Assembly: GCF_001423085.1 (NCBI RefSeq)
Contig: NZ_LMNU01000047.1
Span: forward strand, 124,797-188,796
Length of the DNA stretch: 64,000 nucleotides
From: Methylobacterium sp. Leaf125
Lineage (GTDB): Bacteria; Pseudomonadota; Alphaproteobacteria; Rhizobiales; Beijerinckiaceae
Direction: 5' to 3'
In this document: positions 35,534 through 44,763 of the stretch, in pieces
Position numbering within the stretch: the first letter of the stretch is position 1
Layout of the letters: the number at the start of each line of letters is the position of its first letter
Notes under the pieces: model-generated
Seen by the model: only the letters and a program-made list of their open reading frames with translations
What the model was told of the DNA's origin: nothing
The model's database searches: none
Position numbers and translations under genes: made by a program

Positions 35534-36442
35534 ATGAGCCGAGATCTCGGAGAATTGGCGGCCTTCGTCGCCGTGGCGGAGGCGGGCGGCTTTCGCGACG
35601 GCGCCCGAACCAGCGGGCTCAGCGCCTCGGGGCTGAGCGAGGCGGTGCGACGGCTGGAGACCCGCCTCGGGGTCCGGCTCCTGAACCGCACCACCCGCAG
35701 CGTCGTCCCGACCGAGGCGGGCTTGCGTCTGCTCGAGCGCCTGAAACCCGCCCTCGGCGAAGTCGCGGCGGCGGTCGACGTGGTCAACGGATTTCGCGAC
35801 CGGCCGGCCGGAACGCTGAAGCTCAACGTGCCGGTGAGCGCGGCCCGGCTGGTGCTGCCCGGGATCGTCCCGCCCTTCCTGGCGGCCTATCCCGACATCC
35901 GCCTGGAGGTGATCGCCGATGACAGCTTCGTCGACGTGCTCGCCGCGGGCTGCGACGCCGGGATCCGCTACGACGAGCGCCTGGAGCAGGACATGGTGGC
36001 GGTCCCGATCGGCCCGCGGGTGCAGCGCTTCGCCACCGTCGCGGCCCCGGCCTATCTGGACCGGCGCGGCCGCCCGGAGCACCCGCGCGACCTTCTCGAC
36101 CATGCCTGCATCGGCGGCCGCTTCGCCAGCGGCGCCATGCCGCCCTGGGAGTTCGAGCGCGACGGCGCGATCGTGCGGGTCGAGCCGACGGGGCCGCTGA
36201 TCGTACGCGTCGGGGCGGCCACCGAGCTCGCCGTCGACGCGGCGATCGCCGGCGTCGGCATCCTCAACCTGTTCGAGGATTGGCTTCGGCCGCACCTGGA
36301 CAGCGGCGCCCTGGAACCCGTCCTGGAGCCCTGGTGGCAGCGATTCCCGGGGCCGTTCCTGTACTATCCCGGGCGCCGCTACCTGCCGGCGCCGCTGCGC
36401 GCCTTCGTGGACTTCATCGGCCGCCAGCGCCGCGGGGCCTGA
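35534..36442 (+). CDS. LysR-family transcriptional regulator
   Basis: About 302 residues from ATG 35534 (MSRDLGELAAF); ATGs at 35525 and 35504 are in frame. N-terminal winged helix (AAFVAVAEAGGFRDGAR, SASGLSEAVRRLETRLGVRLLNRTTRSV) and the periplasmic-binding-like effector domain. The NRTTRSV..TEAG segment is typical of the LysR subgroup that controls adjacent oxidoreductase genes. Divergent from the aldo/keto reductase. Confidence 0.9.
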   Translation: MSRDLGELAAFVAVAEAGGFRDGARTSGLSASGLSEAVRRLETRLGVRLLNRTTRSVVPTEAGLRLLERLKPALGEVAAAVDVVNGFRDRPAGTLKLNVPVSAARLVLPGIVPPFLAAYPDIRLEVIADDSFVDVLAAGCDAGIRYDERLEQDMVAVPIGPRVQRFATVAAPAYLDRRGRPEHPRDLLDHACIGGRFASGAMPPWEFERDGAIVRVEPTGPLIVRVGAATELAVDAAIAGVGILNLFEDWLRPHLDSGALEPVLEPWWQRFPGPFLYYPGRRYLPAPLRAFVDFIGRQRRGA

Positions 36443-36467
36443 GGCCGGCGCGGCGCTGGCGGCCGCG

Positions 36468-37772
36468 TCAACCGACGCGGACGAGCACGTGCTTCTTGCG
36501 GCCGAACGAGAGCTTGATCACGCCGTCCGCGGTGAGGTCGGCCGTCCGCAGGACCGCGCGCTCGTCCGTCACCGGCACGTCGTTGACGCGCAGGCCCCCG
36601 CTCTTGATCTGGCGCCGGCCCTCGCTGGTGGAGGGCAGGAGCTTGGCGTAGTCCGGGCCGAAAGCCGAGAGGACGCCGAGGCCCGCGTCCAGGAGCTCGG
36701 CCGACACGGTGATGCTCGGCAGGTCCTGCGCCACCGTACCCTCGACGAAGGTCTTGCGGGCCGTCTCCGCGGCGGCCTCCGCCGCCTCGCGACCGTGCAT
36801 CAACGCGGTCGCCTCCGTCGCCAGCACCTTCTTGGCCTCGTTGATGCCGGCGCCCAGCAGGGATTCGAGACGCGCGATCTCGTCCATCGGCAGCAGGGTG
36901 AACAGCTTGAGGAAGCGGCCGACATCGGCGTCCTCGGTGTTGCGCCAGAACTGCCAGTAATCGTACGGGCTCAGCATCCCGGCATCGAGCCAGACCGCGC
37001 CGGCGGCGGTCTTGCCCATCTTGGCGCCCGAGGCGGTGGTGAGGAGCGGACAGGTCAGGCCGTAGAGCTGCGGCGTGCCCATGCGGCGGCCGAGGTCGAT
37101 GCCGTTGACGATGTTGCCCCACTGGTCCGAGCCGCCCATCTGCAGCACGCAGCCGTAGCGGCGGTTGAGCTCGACGAAGTCGTAGGACTGCAGGATCATG
37201 TAGTTGAATTCCAGGAACGAGAGTTCCTGGTCGCGCTCCAGCCGCATGCGCACGCTGTCCATCGACATCATGCGGTTGACCGAGAAGTGGCGCCCGATGT
37301 CGCGCAGCATCTCGATGTAGTTCAGCTTCGTCAGCCACTCGGCATTGTCGACCATCGTCGCGCCGTTGCCGCCGGCCTCGAAGCTGAGAAACCGCGCGAA
37401 GGTCTTCTGGATGCCGGCCTTGTTCTCCTCGATCTGCTCCAGGGTGAGGATCTTTCGCGATTCGTCGCGGCCCGAGGGGTCGCCCACCCGCGTCGTGCCG
37501 CCGCCCATCAGGGTGATCGGCGTGCCGCCGGTGGCCTGGAGCCAGTGCAGCATCATGATCGACAGGAGGTGGCCGACATGCAGGGAGGCGGCGGTGCAGT
37601 CGTACCCGACATAGGCGGTCAGCCGGCCCTCGCGCGCGGCCGCGTCGATGCCGGCGAGGTCCGAGCCCTGGTGGATGTAGCCGCGCTCGGTCAACACCTT
37701 CAGGAAGTCGGATTGCGGCACGAAGGCGTCGACGGGCTTGGCGGGGGCAGCCTGGGTGGCGTCGGGGGACAT
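36468..37772 (-). CDS. tyrS: Tyrosyl-tRNA synthetase
   Basis: 434 residues from ATG 37772 (MSPDATQAAPAK). Class Ic synthetase: the HIGH motif appears as HVGHL (near residue 64), the KMSKS loop as KMGKT (near 250), and the C-terminal S4 RNA-binding domain is present (GRRQIKSGGLRVND). YVGYD and GGSDQWGN binding segments are intact. Convergent with the LysR gene and divergent from anmK. Confidence 0.96.
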   Translation of the reverse strand: MSPDATQAAPAKPVDAFVPQSDFLKVLTERGYIHQGSDLAGIDAAAREGRLTAYVGYDCTAASLHVGHLLSIMMLHWLQATGGTPITLMGGGTTRVGDPSGRDESRKILTLEQIEENKAGIQKTFARFLSFEAGGNGATMVDNAEWLTKLNYIEMLRDIGRHFSVNRMMSMDSVRMRLERDQELSFLEFNYMILQSYDFVELNRRYGCVLQMGGSDQWGNIVNGIDLGRRMGTPQLYGLTCPLLTTASGAKMGKTAAGAVWLDAGMLSPYDYWQFWRNTEDADVGRFLKLFTLLPMDEIARLESLLGAGINEAKKVLATEATALMHGREAAEAAAETARKTFVEGTVAQDLPSITVSAELLDAGLGVLSAFGPDYAKLLPSTSEGRRQIKSGGLRVNDVPVTDERAVLRTADLTADGVIKLSFGRKKHVLVRVG

Positions 37773-37907
37773 GCGAGGTTCCGGTCTGGTGGATCGCGGC
37801 GCGGGACAGGGCCGAAGGCCGCGTGATAGCACCGCACGGGTTGTTGGGGCGGCTCTTAGCAGGGCTGCGGACGGAAGGCACGGGCATCGAGGCCCGGGGA
37901 GGGCACC

Positions 37908-39047
37908 ATGACGATGATGCGCGCGATCGGACTGATGAGCGGCACGTCCCTCGACGGGGTCGACGTCGCCCTGATCGAGACCGATGGCGAGACCGTTCGG
38001 GTGGTCGAGAGCCACAACGGCTACCTCGAGCCCCTCGGGCCGACCGGCTATCGCGGCTACAGCGAGGAGGATCGGGCCCTACTGCGCCAGGCGCTGATCG
38101 ATTCGGAAGGGGTCACCGCTCGCGAGGACCGGCCGGGCTGCCTCGCCGAGGCCGAGGCCTTCGTCACCGCCGCCCATGCCGAGGCGGTGGAGAGCTTCCT
38201 CGCCGACAACCAGCTCACGCCGGCCGACATCGACGTGATCGGCTTCCACGGCCAGACCGTGGTGCACCGGCCGGACCAGCGCATGAGCGTGCAGATCGGC
38301 GACGGCGCCGCCCTCAGCCGCCGCCTCGGCATCGCCGTGGTCTCGGACCTGCGCCACGCGGATGTGGTGGCGGGCGGGCAGGGCGCCCCCCTGGTGCCGG
38401 TGTTCCACCAAGCCCTCGCCCGCGCCTCCGGCTTCGAGGGCGCGCTCGGCATCCTCAACATCGGCGGCGTCGCCAACGCCACGATCCTGTCCGCGAACGG
38501 CGACGTCATCGCCTTCGACACGGGCCCCGGGAACGCGCTGATCGACGATTGGATGCGCGAGCGCACGGGCCGCCCCCTCGACGACGGCGGCCGCACCGCC
38601 GCCCGCGGGCGCCCCGACGAGCCGCTGCTGGCCTGGCTGCTGATCCACCCGTTCTTCGCCCGGCGGCCGCCGAAATCCCTCGACCGCAACTGGTTCTCGC
38701 ACAAGCTCGCGGGCCAGCTCTCCACTGAGGACGGCGCCGCGACCCTGACGGCGTTCACCGCCCGCGCCGTCGCCCGCGCCCTCGACCACGCCCCCGAGAT
38801 TCCGGCGCGCTGGATCGTCGCCGGCGGCGGCGCGCGCAACGGTGAGCTCGTGCGCCTGCTGAACTACCACCTGCGCGCCGAGATCACGACGGCCGACGCC
38901 ATCGGCTGGTCCTCGGCCTACCTGGAGGCGCAGGCCTTCGCGCATCTGGCGGTCCGCTCGCTGAAGGGTCTGCCGATTACCTTCCCGTCGACCACCGGCG
39001 TGCGCGAGCCGACCACCGGCGGCGTGCTGGCGCGACCGGATGCCTGA
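37908..39047 (+). CDS. anmK: Anhydro-N-acetylmuramic acid kinase
   Basis: 379 residues from ATG 37908 with GGGGAGGG upstream. Actin-like ATPase fold: GLMSGTSLDGVDVAL at the start, IGFHGQTVVHRP, NIGGVANATIL and FDTGPGNALIDDW, and the late IVAGGGARN. It phosphorylates and opens 1,6-anhydroMurNAc to MurNAc-6-P in peptidoglycan recycling. Length is normal. Its promoter is shared with tyrS. Confidence 0.94.
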   Translation: MTMMRAIGLMSGTSLDGVDVALIETDGETVRVVESHNGYLEPLGPTGYRGYSEEDRALLRQALIDSEGVTAREDRPGCLAEAEAFVTAAHAEAVESFLADNQLTPADIDVIGFHGQTVVHRPDQRMSVQIGDGAALSRRLGIAVVSDLRHADVVAGGQGAPLVPVFHQALARASGFEGALGILNIGGVANATILSANGDVIAFDTGPGNALIDDWMRERTGRPLDDGGRTAARGRPDEPLLAWLLIHPFFARRPPKSLDRNWFSHKLAGQLSTEDGAATLTAFTARAVARALDHAPEIPARWIVAGGGARNGELVRLLNYHLRAEITTADAIGWSSAYLEAQAFAHLAVRSLKGLPITFPSTTGVREPTTGGVLARPDA

Positions 39048-39141
39048 GGTGCGGCGCGTGTCCTGGCGCACGGTCGCCCCGGGAGCCGCGCATGGCCGCA
39101 CGCTGGCCCTCGGGCCAAACCCGCGCTAGAGCGGGAGCGCC

Positions 39142-40245
39142 ATGTCGCACAATACGTTCGGACACCTGTTTCGCGTCACCACCTTCGGCGAGAGCCACGG
39201 GGTCGCCCTCGGCTGCGTGGTCGACGGCTGCCCGCCCGGGCTGGCCCTCTCGGCGGAGGACATCCAGGCCGAGCTCGACCGGCGCAAGCCCGGCCAGTCG
39301 CGCTTCACCACGCAGCGGCGCGAGGCCGACCAGGTCCGCATCCTCTCCGGCGTCTTCGCCGACGACCGCACCGGCGGCGTCCAGCTCACCACCGGCACGC
39401 CGATCGCCCTGGAGATCGAGAACACCGACCAGCGCTCGAAGGATTATTCCGAGATCCGCGACAGCTACCGGCCGGGGCATGCCGACTACGCCTACGACGC
39501 CAAGTACGGCATCCGCGACTATCGCGGCGGCGGGCGCTCCTCGGCCCGCGAGACCGCCGCGCGGGTCGCGGCCGGCGCCGTCGCCCGCAAGGTCCTGCCG
39601 GCCGGCGTCACCATTCGGGCCGCCCTGGTGCAGATGGGCCCGCACGCCATCGACCGGTCGCGCTGGGACTGGGAGGCGGTGAACGCCAACCCGTTCTTCT
39701 GCCCGGACGCCGAGACGGCGCGCTTCTACGAGGATTACCTCGACGGCATCCGCAAGGACGGCTCGTCCGTCGGTGCGGTGATCGAGGTCGTGGCGGAGGG
39801 GGTGCCCCCCGGCCTCGGCGCGCCGATCTACGGCAAGCTCGACGCGGATCTCGCCGCCGCGATGATGTCGATCAACGCCGTGAAGGGCGTCGAGATCGGC
39901 GACGGCTTCGCCTCCGCCGCCCTGCGGGGCGAGGAGAACGCCGACGAGATGCGCTCGGGCAATGCCGGCGCCCCGACCTTCCTCGCCAACCATGCCGGCG
40001 GCGTCCTCGGCGGCATCTCTACCGGGCAGCCGGTGATCTGCCGCTTCGCCGTGAAGCCGACCTCGTCGATCCTGACCCCGCGCATGAGCGTGACGCAGGA
40101 CAACCGCGACGTCGACCTCGTCACCAAGGGCCGCCACGACCCCTGCGTCGGCATCCGCGCCGTCCCGGTGGCCGAGGCCATGATGGCGTGCGTCCTCGCC
40201 GATCACTATCTGCGCCATCGGGGGCAGGTCGGCGCGCGGGTCTGA
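39142..40245 (+). CDS. aroC: Chorismate synthase
   Basis: 367 residues. All three family signatures are seen: GESHGVALGCVVDGCPPG near the start, YRGGGRSSARETAARVAAGA in the middle, and RHDPCVGIRAVPVAEAM near the end. FMN-dependent enzyme that converts EPSP to chorismate, the last common step of aromatic amino acid synthesis. It is followed 51 bases later by ribB. Confidence 0.97.
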   Translation: MSHNTFGHLFRVTTFGESHGVALGCVVDGCPPGLALSAEDIQAELDRRKPGQSRFTTQRREADQVRILSGVFADDRTGGVQLTTGTPIALEIENTDQRSKDYSEIRDSYRPGHADYAYDAKYGIRDYRGGGRSSARETAARVAAGAVARKVLPAGVTIRAALVQMGPHAIDRSRWDWEAVNANPFFCPDAETARFYEDYLDGIRKDGSSVGAVIEVVAEGVPPGLGAPIYGKLDADLAAAMMSINAVKGVEIGDGFASAALRGEENADEMRSGNAGAPTFLANHAGGVLGGISTGQPVICRFAVKPTSSILTPRMSVTQDNRDVDLVTKGRHDPCVGIRAVPVAEAMMACVLADHYLRHRGQVGARV

Positions 40246-40296
40246 CCCCCGCCTGCGCCCGCCGCCGTCGATCCGCGAAACGCCAAGAGACAGCCC

Positions 40297-41373
40297 GTGC
40301 CCCACACCCACATCACCGAGGCCATCGAGGCCTATGCCCGCGGCGAGATCGTCGTCGTCACCGATGACGACGACCGCGAGAACGAGGGCGACCTCGTCGT
40401 CGCCGCCTCGCTCTGCACGCCGGAGAAGATGGCCTTCATCATCCGCAACACCTGCGGCATCGTCTGCGCGCCCCTGACCCGGGCCGAGGCCCGGCGCCTG
40501 CGCCTCGACCCGATGGTGGCCTCGAACGACGCCCCGCTCGGCACCGCCTTTACGGTGACGGTGGACGTTAAGCACGGCCTCACCACCGGCATCTCGGCCG
40601 AGCAGCGCTGCAACACCGTGCGGGCGCTGGCCAACGGGAACATGGGCGAGGACGATTTCGTCCGTCCGGGCCACGTTTTCCCGCTGATCGCCAAGGATGG
40701 CGGCGTGCTCATGCGCTCGGGACACACCGAGGCGGCGGTGGACCTGTGCAAGCTCGCGAACCTGCCCCCGGTGGGCGTGATCTGCGAACTCGCCAACGAC
40801 GACGGCACCGTGATGAAGGGTCCGCAGATCACGGCCTTCGCCGAGCGGCACCACCTCAAGCGCGTCTCGGTGGCCGATCTCATCGCCTACCGTCAGGCTC
40901 GCGAGACCCTGGTGGAGCGGGTCGGCACCTTCCCGGTGAAGACCGAGTTCGGCGAGATGACGGGCTACGCCTACACCACGCCCTTCGAGACCGTGCAGCA
41001 ATTCGCCTTCGTCCACGGCCGCATCGGCGACGGCAAGGACGTGCTGGTGCGCCTGCACCGGTCGAACGTGGTGGCCGACGTCATCGAGGGCGGGCGCCAG
41101 ATCGAAACGGTGATGCGCCGCTTCGCCGAGGAGGGCCGCGGCATTCTCGTCTACCTGCGCGACGGCACGGCCGGCGTGCCCCTGAAGCCCTTCGCCGAGG
41201 AGGGCTCGGAGGCCCAGCGCGTGGCACAGTGGCGCGAGGTCGGGCTCGGCGCCCAGATCCTGCGCGATCTCGGCGTCTCGTCGATCCGCAACCTCGCGAC
41301 CTCGTCGCGGGCCTATGTCGGCCTATCGGGCTTCGGGATCGAGTTCCTGGGCGACGAGCGCCTCGAGAGCTGA
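40297..41373 (+). CDS. ribB: 3,4-Dihydroxy-2-butanone-4-phosphate synthase with degenerate GTP cyclohydrolase II-like domain
   Basis: 358 residues with a GTG start at 40297. The N-terminal RibB domain (about 1-205) is complete: DDDDRENEGDLVVAA metal/acid site, TTGISAEQR, RPGHVFPL, GHTEAAVDL. The C-terminal about 150 residues keep the RibA fold (TFPVKTEFGEMTGYAY; LVRLHRSNVVADV) but have none of the three Cys ligands of the catalytic zinc, so GTP cyclohydrolase II activity is not expected. Provides the four-carbon unit for riboflavin. Same strand as aroC. Confidence 0.93.
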   Translation: MPHTHITEAIEAYARGEIVVVTDDDDRENEGDLVVAASLCTPEKMAFIIRNTCGIVCAPLTRAEARRLRLDPMVASNDAPLGTAFTVTVDVKHGLTTGISAEQRCNTVRALANGNMGEDDFVRPGHVFPLIAKDGGVLMRSGHTEAAVDLCKLANLPPVGVICELANDDGTVMKGPQITAFAERHHLKRVSVADLIAYRQARETLVERVGTFPVKTEFGEMTGYAYTTPFETVQQFAFVHGRIGDGKDVLVRLHRSNVVADVIEGGRQIETVMRRFAEEGRGILVYLRDGTAGVPLKPFAEEGSEAQRVAQWREVGLGAQILRDLGVSSIRNLATSSRAYVGLSGFGIEFLGDERLES

Positions 41374-41449
41374 GGCGGGGCGCGGGAGCCTCCGTTTGCC
41401 CCCGACCCCCTGCAGGGTCCGGTCAGCGACGGGCGCAGTCGTCCGAGCC

Positions 41450-41659
41450 TCAGGCCTTGGGGCCGCTCGACCAGGACAGTCGGCGCGGGTGGGATCCCGA
41501 CGGCGAACTCGGGTAGGACGGGGCCCCCGCCTGATCGTGCTCGGTGTCGCGGCGCGTCAGGATCTCGCGAACCGCGAGGAGGGTGAAGCGATACCAGATG
41601 TAGGCCCCTCGCAGGAGCCGTCGTCCCCCCGTCGCATCCACGTCCTCGATCAACCGCAT
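41450..41659 (-). CDS. Small hypothetical protein
   Basis: 69 residues from ATG 41659, with GGGAGAAG as a strong ribosome-binding site 5-7 bases upstream. Sequence MRLIEDVDATGGRRLLRGAY has a helical N-terminus with an amphipathic aromatic run (IWYRFTLLAVREIL) and a polar tail. No recognised family. Confidence 0.55.
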   Translation of the reverse strand: MRLIEDVDATGGRRLLRGAYIWYRFTLLAVREILTRRDTEHDQAGAPSYPSSPSGSHPRRLSWSSGPKA

Positions 41660-42030
41660 TCCGCTTCTCCCTGCGCTCGGCGAGCGTCCGCGTTAGAACT
41701 ACGTAGATTCGGCCGCGATGGCACCCATTTTCGTCCATCGCTTCGGGCGACGGACACGTGCCGCCTGCGACAAGCGCCATGGCCGACGCCTCTCGGCGAC
41801 TTGCAAGCGCCGGGCCGTGGGCCTGGGTTTCGTACAAATCCGACCCGGACAAGGTCGTTTCGCACAGGGCAGCCCTGCGCGCGCAACACCCGCATAAGGC
41901 GAACCCGCCCGTCGCAGACCCGCACTAGGAAGGTCCGGCGCCGCGGACGGTTCCCTGCCGCACGCGACTTCGTGACAATGGCGCGCGTGCCCCGTGCGCG
42001 GCGCCGATCGCGACGAGGATGGAGAGCTTC
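41660..42030. other. 371-bp divergent intergenic region
   Basis: Lies between the small minus-strand gene and the flavin monooxygenase. Probably holds both promoters; short open frames here are shadows. No RNA gene, riboswitch or operator that I can support. Confidence 0.4.
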
Positions 42031-43164
42031 ATGATTGATGATGCGCGCGGTCGCGTTCTCGTTGCCGGCGGCGGCATCGCCGGACTGGCGCTGGCGCGGG
42101 CCCTGCACCGGCAGGGACGCCCCGTCCTCGCCCTGGAGCGACGCGCCGCACCGGAAGACGGCGGGCTCGCCATCAACCTCCCGGGCAATGCGGTGCAGGC
42201 CCTCGGGCAGCTCGGATTGAGCGACGCCCTCAAGCACGTCGGATCACCCGTGCGGCGGCGCGACTATCGCACCCATCGCGGCGACCTGCTGTTTGCCGTG
42301 GACGAGGCGGCGTTCTGGGGGGAGGCGGCCTGCCCGCGCTGCCTGCGCCGCAGCGATCTCCAGCGCCTCCTGGGGCAGGACTTCCCGGCGGAGACGATCC
42401 GGCGCGGCTGTACGATCCAGGCGATCGCGGCGACCGCCGCGGGCGTGACCGTCGATCTCGGCGCCGGCGGGGTGGAGCACGGCGGCCTCCTCGTCGGCGC
42501 GGATGGCGTGCACTCGACGGTCCGGCGTTCCATGTTCGGCGAACAGGCGACCCGCGCGGCGGTACTCGGACAAGCCAGCTGGCGATTCATGGCACCCAAC
42601 CCGGGCATCGACGCCTGGACTCTCTGGGCGGGAGCGGGCGGCCTGTTCCTGCTCATTCCGGTCGACAACGGAGAGGTCTACGGCTGGGTCTCCATCAGCC
42701 GGGCCGGCGCGGGCGACCGGGATCTGGCGGAGGTTCGCCGGGTGTTCGACCGGTTTCCGCGCCTGGTGCAGGACACGCTGGATCGGGTGCTGCCCCGTCC
42801 CGACGCGATCCATCACTCCCCGCTCGAGGAGGTGCGGATCGCGCGCTGGACCCAAGGGCGGGTTCTCCTGGCCGGGGATGCCGCCCACGCCACGGCGCCG
42901 GTCTGGGCGCAGGGCGCCGCGCTCGCCCTGGAGGATGCCCTGGTGCTGTCCGACATCCTGGCGCACGAAACCGATTGGAACGCGATCGGTCCCGCCTACG
43001 AGGCGCGGCGCCGGCCGCGCGTGGCGCATGTCCAGGCCATGACCGATCGCCTGTCGCGCACCGCGACGCTGCCGGACTGGGTCCGAAACCGGCTGCTGCC
43101 CATGATCGGCCCGCGCAGCTACCGCGCCACTTACGCGCCCCTCCGCGAGCCGGTCTCGGTGTGA
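42031..43164 (+). CDS. FAD-dependent aromatic-ring monooxygenase (UbiH/salicylate hydroxylase type)
   Basis: 377 residues from ATG 42031, where GGAGAG lies about 5 bases upstream; ATG 42019 is the alternative. Rossmann FAD motif VLVAGGGIAGLALARAL (about 9-25), the DG motif VGADGVHSTVR, and the GD motif LAGDAAHATAPVWAQGA near 285. Group A flavin hydroxylase using NAD(P)H and O2. The substrate is unknown. It lies on its own upstream of tRNA-Leu. Confidence 0.88.
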   Translation: MIDDARGRVLVAGGGIAGLALARALHRQGRPVLALERRAAPEDGGLAINLPGNAVQALGQLGLSDALKHVGSPVRRRDYRTHRGDLLFAVDEAAFWGEAACPRCLRRSDLQRLLGQDFPAETIRRGCTIQAIAATAAGVTVDLGAGGVEHGGLLVGADGVHSTVRRSMFGEQATRAAVLGQASWRFMAPNPGIDAWTLWAGAGGLFLLIPVDNGEVYGWVSISRAGAGDRDLAEVRRVFDRFPRLVQDTLDRVLPRPDAIHHSPLEEVRIARWTQGRVLLAGDAAHATAPVWAQGAALALEDALVLSDILAHETDWNAIGPAYEARRRPRVAHVQAMTDRLSRTATLPDWVRNRLLPMIGPRSYRATYAPLREPVSV

Positions 43165-43286
43165 GATCCGGTTTGCAAAGGATCACGCACCCGGTGCAGG
43201 GCGCCGCATCGATCGAAGTGTCTGAGGAGATGGGGAGGCCTGGTAGGGACCTCATCGTTCAGAAGGGGACACCAACTCAGTTGAGC

Positions 43287-43371
43287 TGGTGCGGCCAAGA
43301 GGACTCGAACCTCCACCCCTTGCAGGACTAGCACCTCAAGCTAGCGCGTCTACCAATTCCGCCATGGCCGC
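43287..43371 (-). tRNA. tRNA-Leu(GAG)
   Basis: 85 bases including an encoded CCA. Acceptor stem GCGGCCA... pairs with ...TGGCCGCA; D-arm GGCGGAATTGGTAGACGC and T-arm GGAGGTTCGAGTCCTC are typical; class II extra arm GCAAGGGG region. Anticodon loop TTGAGGT gives anticodon GAG, reading CUC/CUU. Confidence 0.95.
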
Positions 43372-43506
43372 ATCGTCAACACACCGTTCGCGTCGGTCAC
43401 CGGGCCCGGAGATCCTGTCTCACTCGGCTGCGGCGGCCGATCTCTCGGGGCGCGGCGCAGCCAATAACAGAGGGATTTCCGTCCGACAAGCGCCGCGAGG
43501 GCGGGA

Positions 43507-43812
43507 TTAGAGAAAATCGACGCCGCTCTCGAGGACCGGGACCGCCCCCTCGCCGATTGTCACGCCGGCGAGGCGCACCACCTCGGCCTTCCGGATCAGC
43601 TCGGTGATTTCCACGGAGATGCGGTTGCCCGTGACGACGATCTGACCGCGCGCGATCGGATGGTCGTTCGCCAGAATCTCGACCATATCGGATTCAGTGG
43701 ATTCGAGTTCGATCACGGCGCCGCGGCCCATGCGCAACAGCATGTGCAGCGGCATGTGACTGCGCCCGAGCACCACCGTAAGATCGACCTTCAGGTCTTC
43801 CAGAACCGCCAC
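43507..43812 (-). CDS. Second FliN/SpoA-domain protein
   Basis: 101 residues from GTG 43812, with GAGGGA about 8 bases upstream. A single SpoA (FliN/FliM C-terminal) domain fills the protein: VDLTVVLGRSHMPLHMLLRMG, GAVIELESTESDMVEILANDH, RISVEITELIRK. Shorter than the main FliN at 7.3 kb and lacking its N-terminal tail. Could be an extra C-ring component or a homologue for another rotary or secretion complex. Divergent from lipB. Open frame extends to 43929 without family similarity. Confidence 0.78.
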   Translation of the reverse strand: MAVLEDLKVDLTVVLGRSHMPLHMLLRMGRGAVIELESTESDMVEILANDHPIARGQIVVTGNRISVEITELIRKAEVVRLAGVTIGEGAVPVLESGVDFL

Positions 43813-43844
43813 GCGACCCGTCCCTCGCTCCGGGACGGCGCGCG

Positions 43845-44618
43845 ATGCGGCGTCCGCCCTTCCGTCCACCTTCCACGCGCGATGGTGAAGTCTTGGTAAA
43901 CGAAACCCTAAACGCCCCCCGGCTGGCACTCCCGTCCGGGGACTTCCGGGCCGAGGCCGGCGCGGCGGCGGTGGAATGGCGGATCAGCGACGCGCTCGTG
44001 CCCTACGAAGAGGCCGTGACGGCCATGGAGGCGCGCGCCGAGGCCATCGCGGCGGGGCAGGCGCCGGAACTCGTCTGGTTGCTGGAGCACCCGCCGCTCT
44101 ACACCGCCGGCACCTCGGCGCATGACGCCGACCTCGTCGCGCCCGGGCGCTTTCCCGTTCACCGGACGGGGCGGGGCGGGCAGTACACCTATCATGGGCC
44201 CGGCCAGCGGGTGGCCTACGTGATGCTCGATCTCAACCGGCGCCGCCGGGATCTGAGGGCCTACGTGGCCGCCCTGGAGGCCTGGATCATCGCGACCCTG
44301 GAGGCCTTCAACGTCCGCGGTGAGCGGCGGGAGGACCGGGTTGGGGTCTGGGTCCGGCGGCCGGAGCGCGGGGCGGAGGTCGAGGACAAGATTGCCGCCA
44401 TTGGCATCCGGGTGAGGCGTTGGGTCAGCTTCCACGGCATCAGTCTCAACGTGGAGCCGGACCTGTCGCACTTCTCCGGCATCGTGCCGTGCGGCATCGC
44501 CGGCCACGGCGTCACCAGCCTCGTCGATCTCGGCCACCTCGTCTCGATGCCCGAGGTCGACATGCAGCTGCGCGCCGCCTTCGAGGCGGTCTTCGGACCG
44601 ACTGTCCCGGTCGACTGA
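43845..44618 (+). CDS. lipB: Octanoyltransferase LipB
   Basis: 257 residues from ATG 43845; a TTG at 43893 (before VNETLNAPRL) would give about 241 residues and is also plausible. LipB signature: LLEHPPLYTAGTSA, TGRGGQYTYHGPGQRV (RGG...HGPGQ), the acyl-binding Lys in DKIAAIGI and catalytic Cys in GIVPCGIAGHGVTS. Transfers octanoyl from ACP to lipoyl domains. Starts 33 bases from the divergent FliN-like gene. Confidence 0.93.
   Translation: MRRPPFRPPSTRDGEVLVNETLNAPRLALPSGDFRAEAGAAAVEWRISDALVPYEEAVTAMEARAEAIAAGQAPELVWLLEHPPLYTAGTSAHDADLVAPGRFPVHRTGRGGQYTYHGPGQRVAYVMLDLNRRRRDLRAYVAALEAWIIATLEAFNVRGERREDRVGVWVRRPERGAEVEDKIAAIGIRVRRWVSFHGISLNVEPDLSHFSGIVPCGIAGHGVTSLVDLGHLVSMPEVDMQLRAAFEAVFGPTVPVD
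43897..43911. promoter_or_regulatory. Possible CtrA-like half-site pair upstream of the second FliN gene
   Basis: Minus strand reads TTAG-GGTTTCG-TTTA: a TTAA-N7-TTAA-like element with two mismatches, 85-99 bases upstream of the FliN-like GTG. It overlaps the lipB 5' region, so it may be chance. Confidence 0.25.
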
Positions 44619-44763
44619 CGCGCCCGCCCGGGCACCGCGACGTGGATCTCCCAGGAACTCATCGGTCGTGGTCGATGCGCCGCGGTCGAGGGGCCGGGCG
44701 CGTCCGGCCGGGATGCCGAACGCGCCTCGCCGTCCCATTCGCCTGCCGGCACGACCTGCAGCG

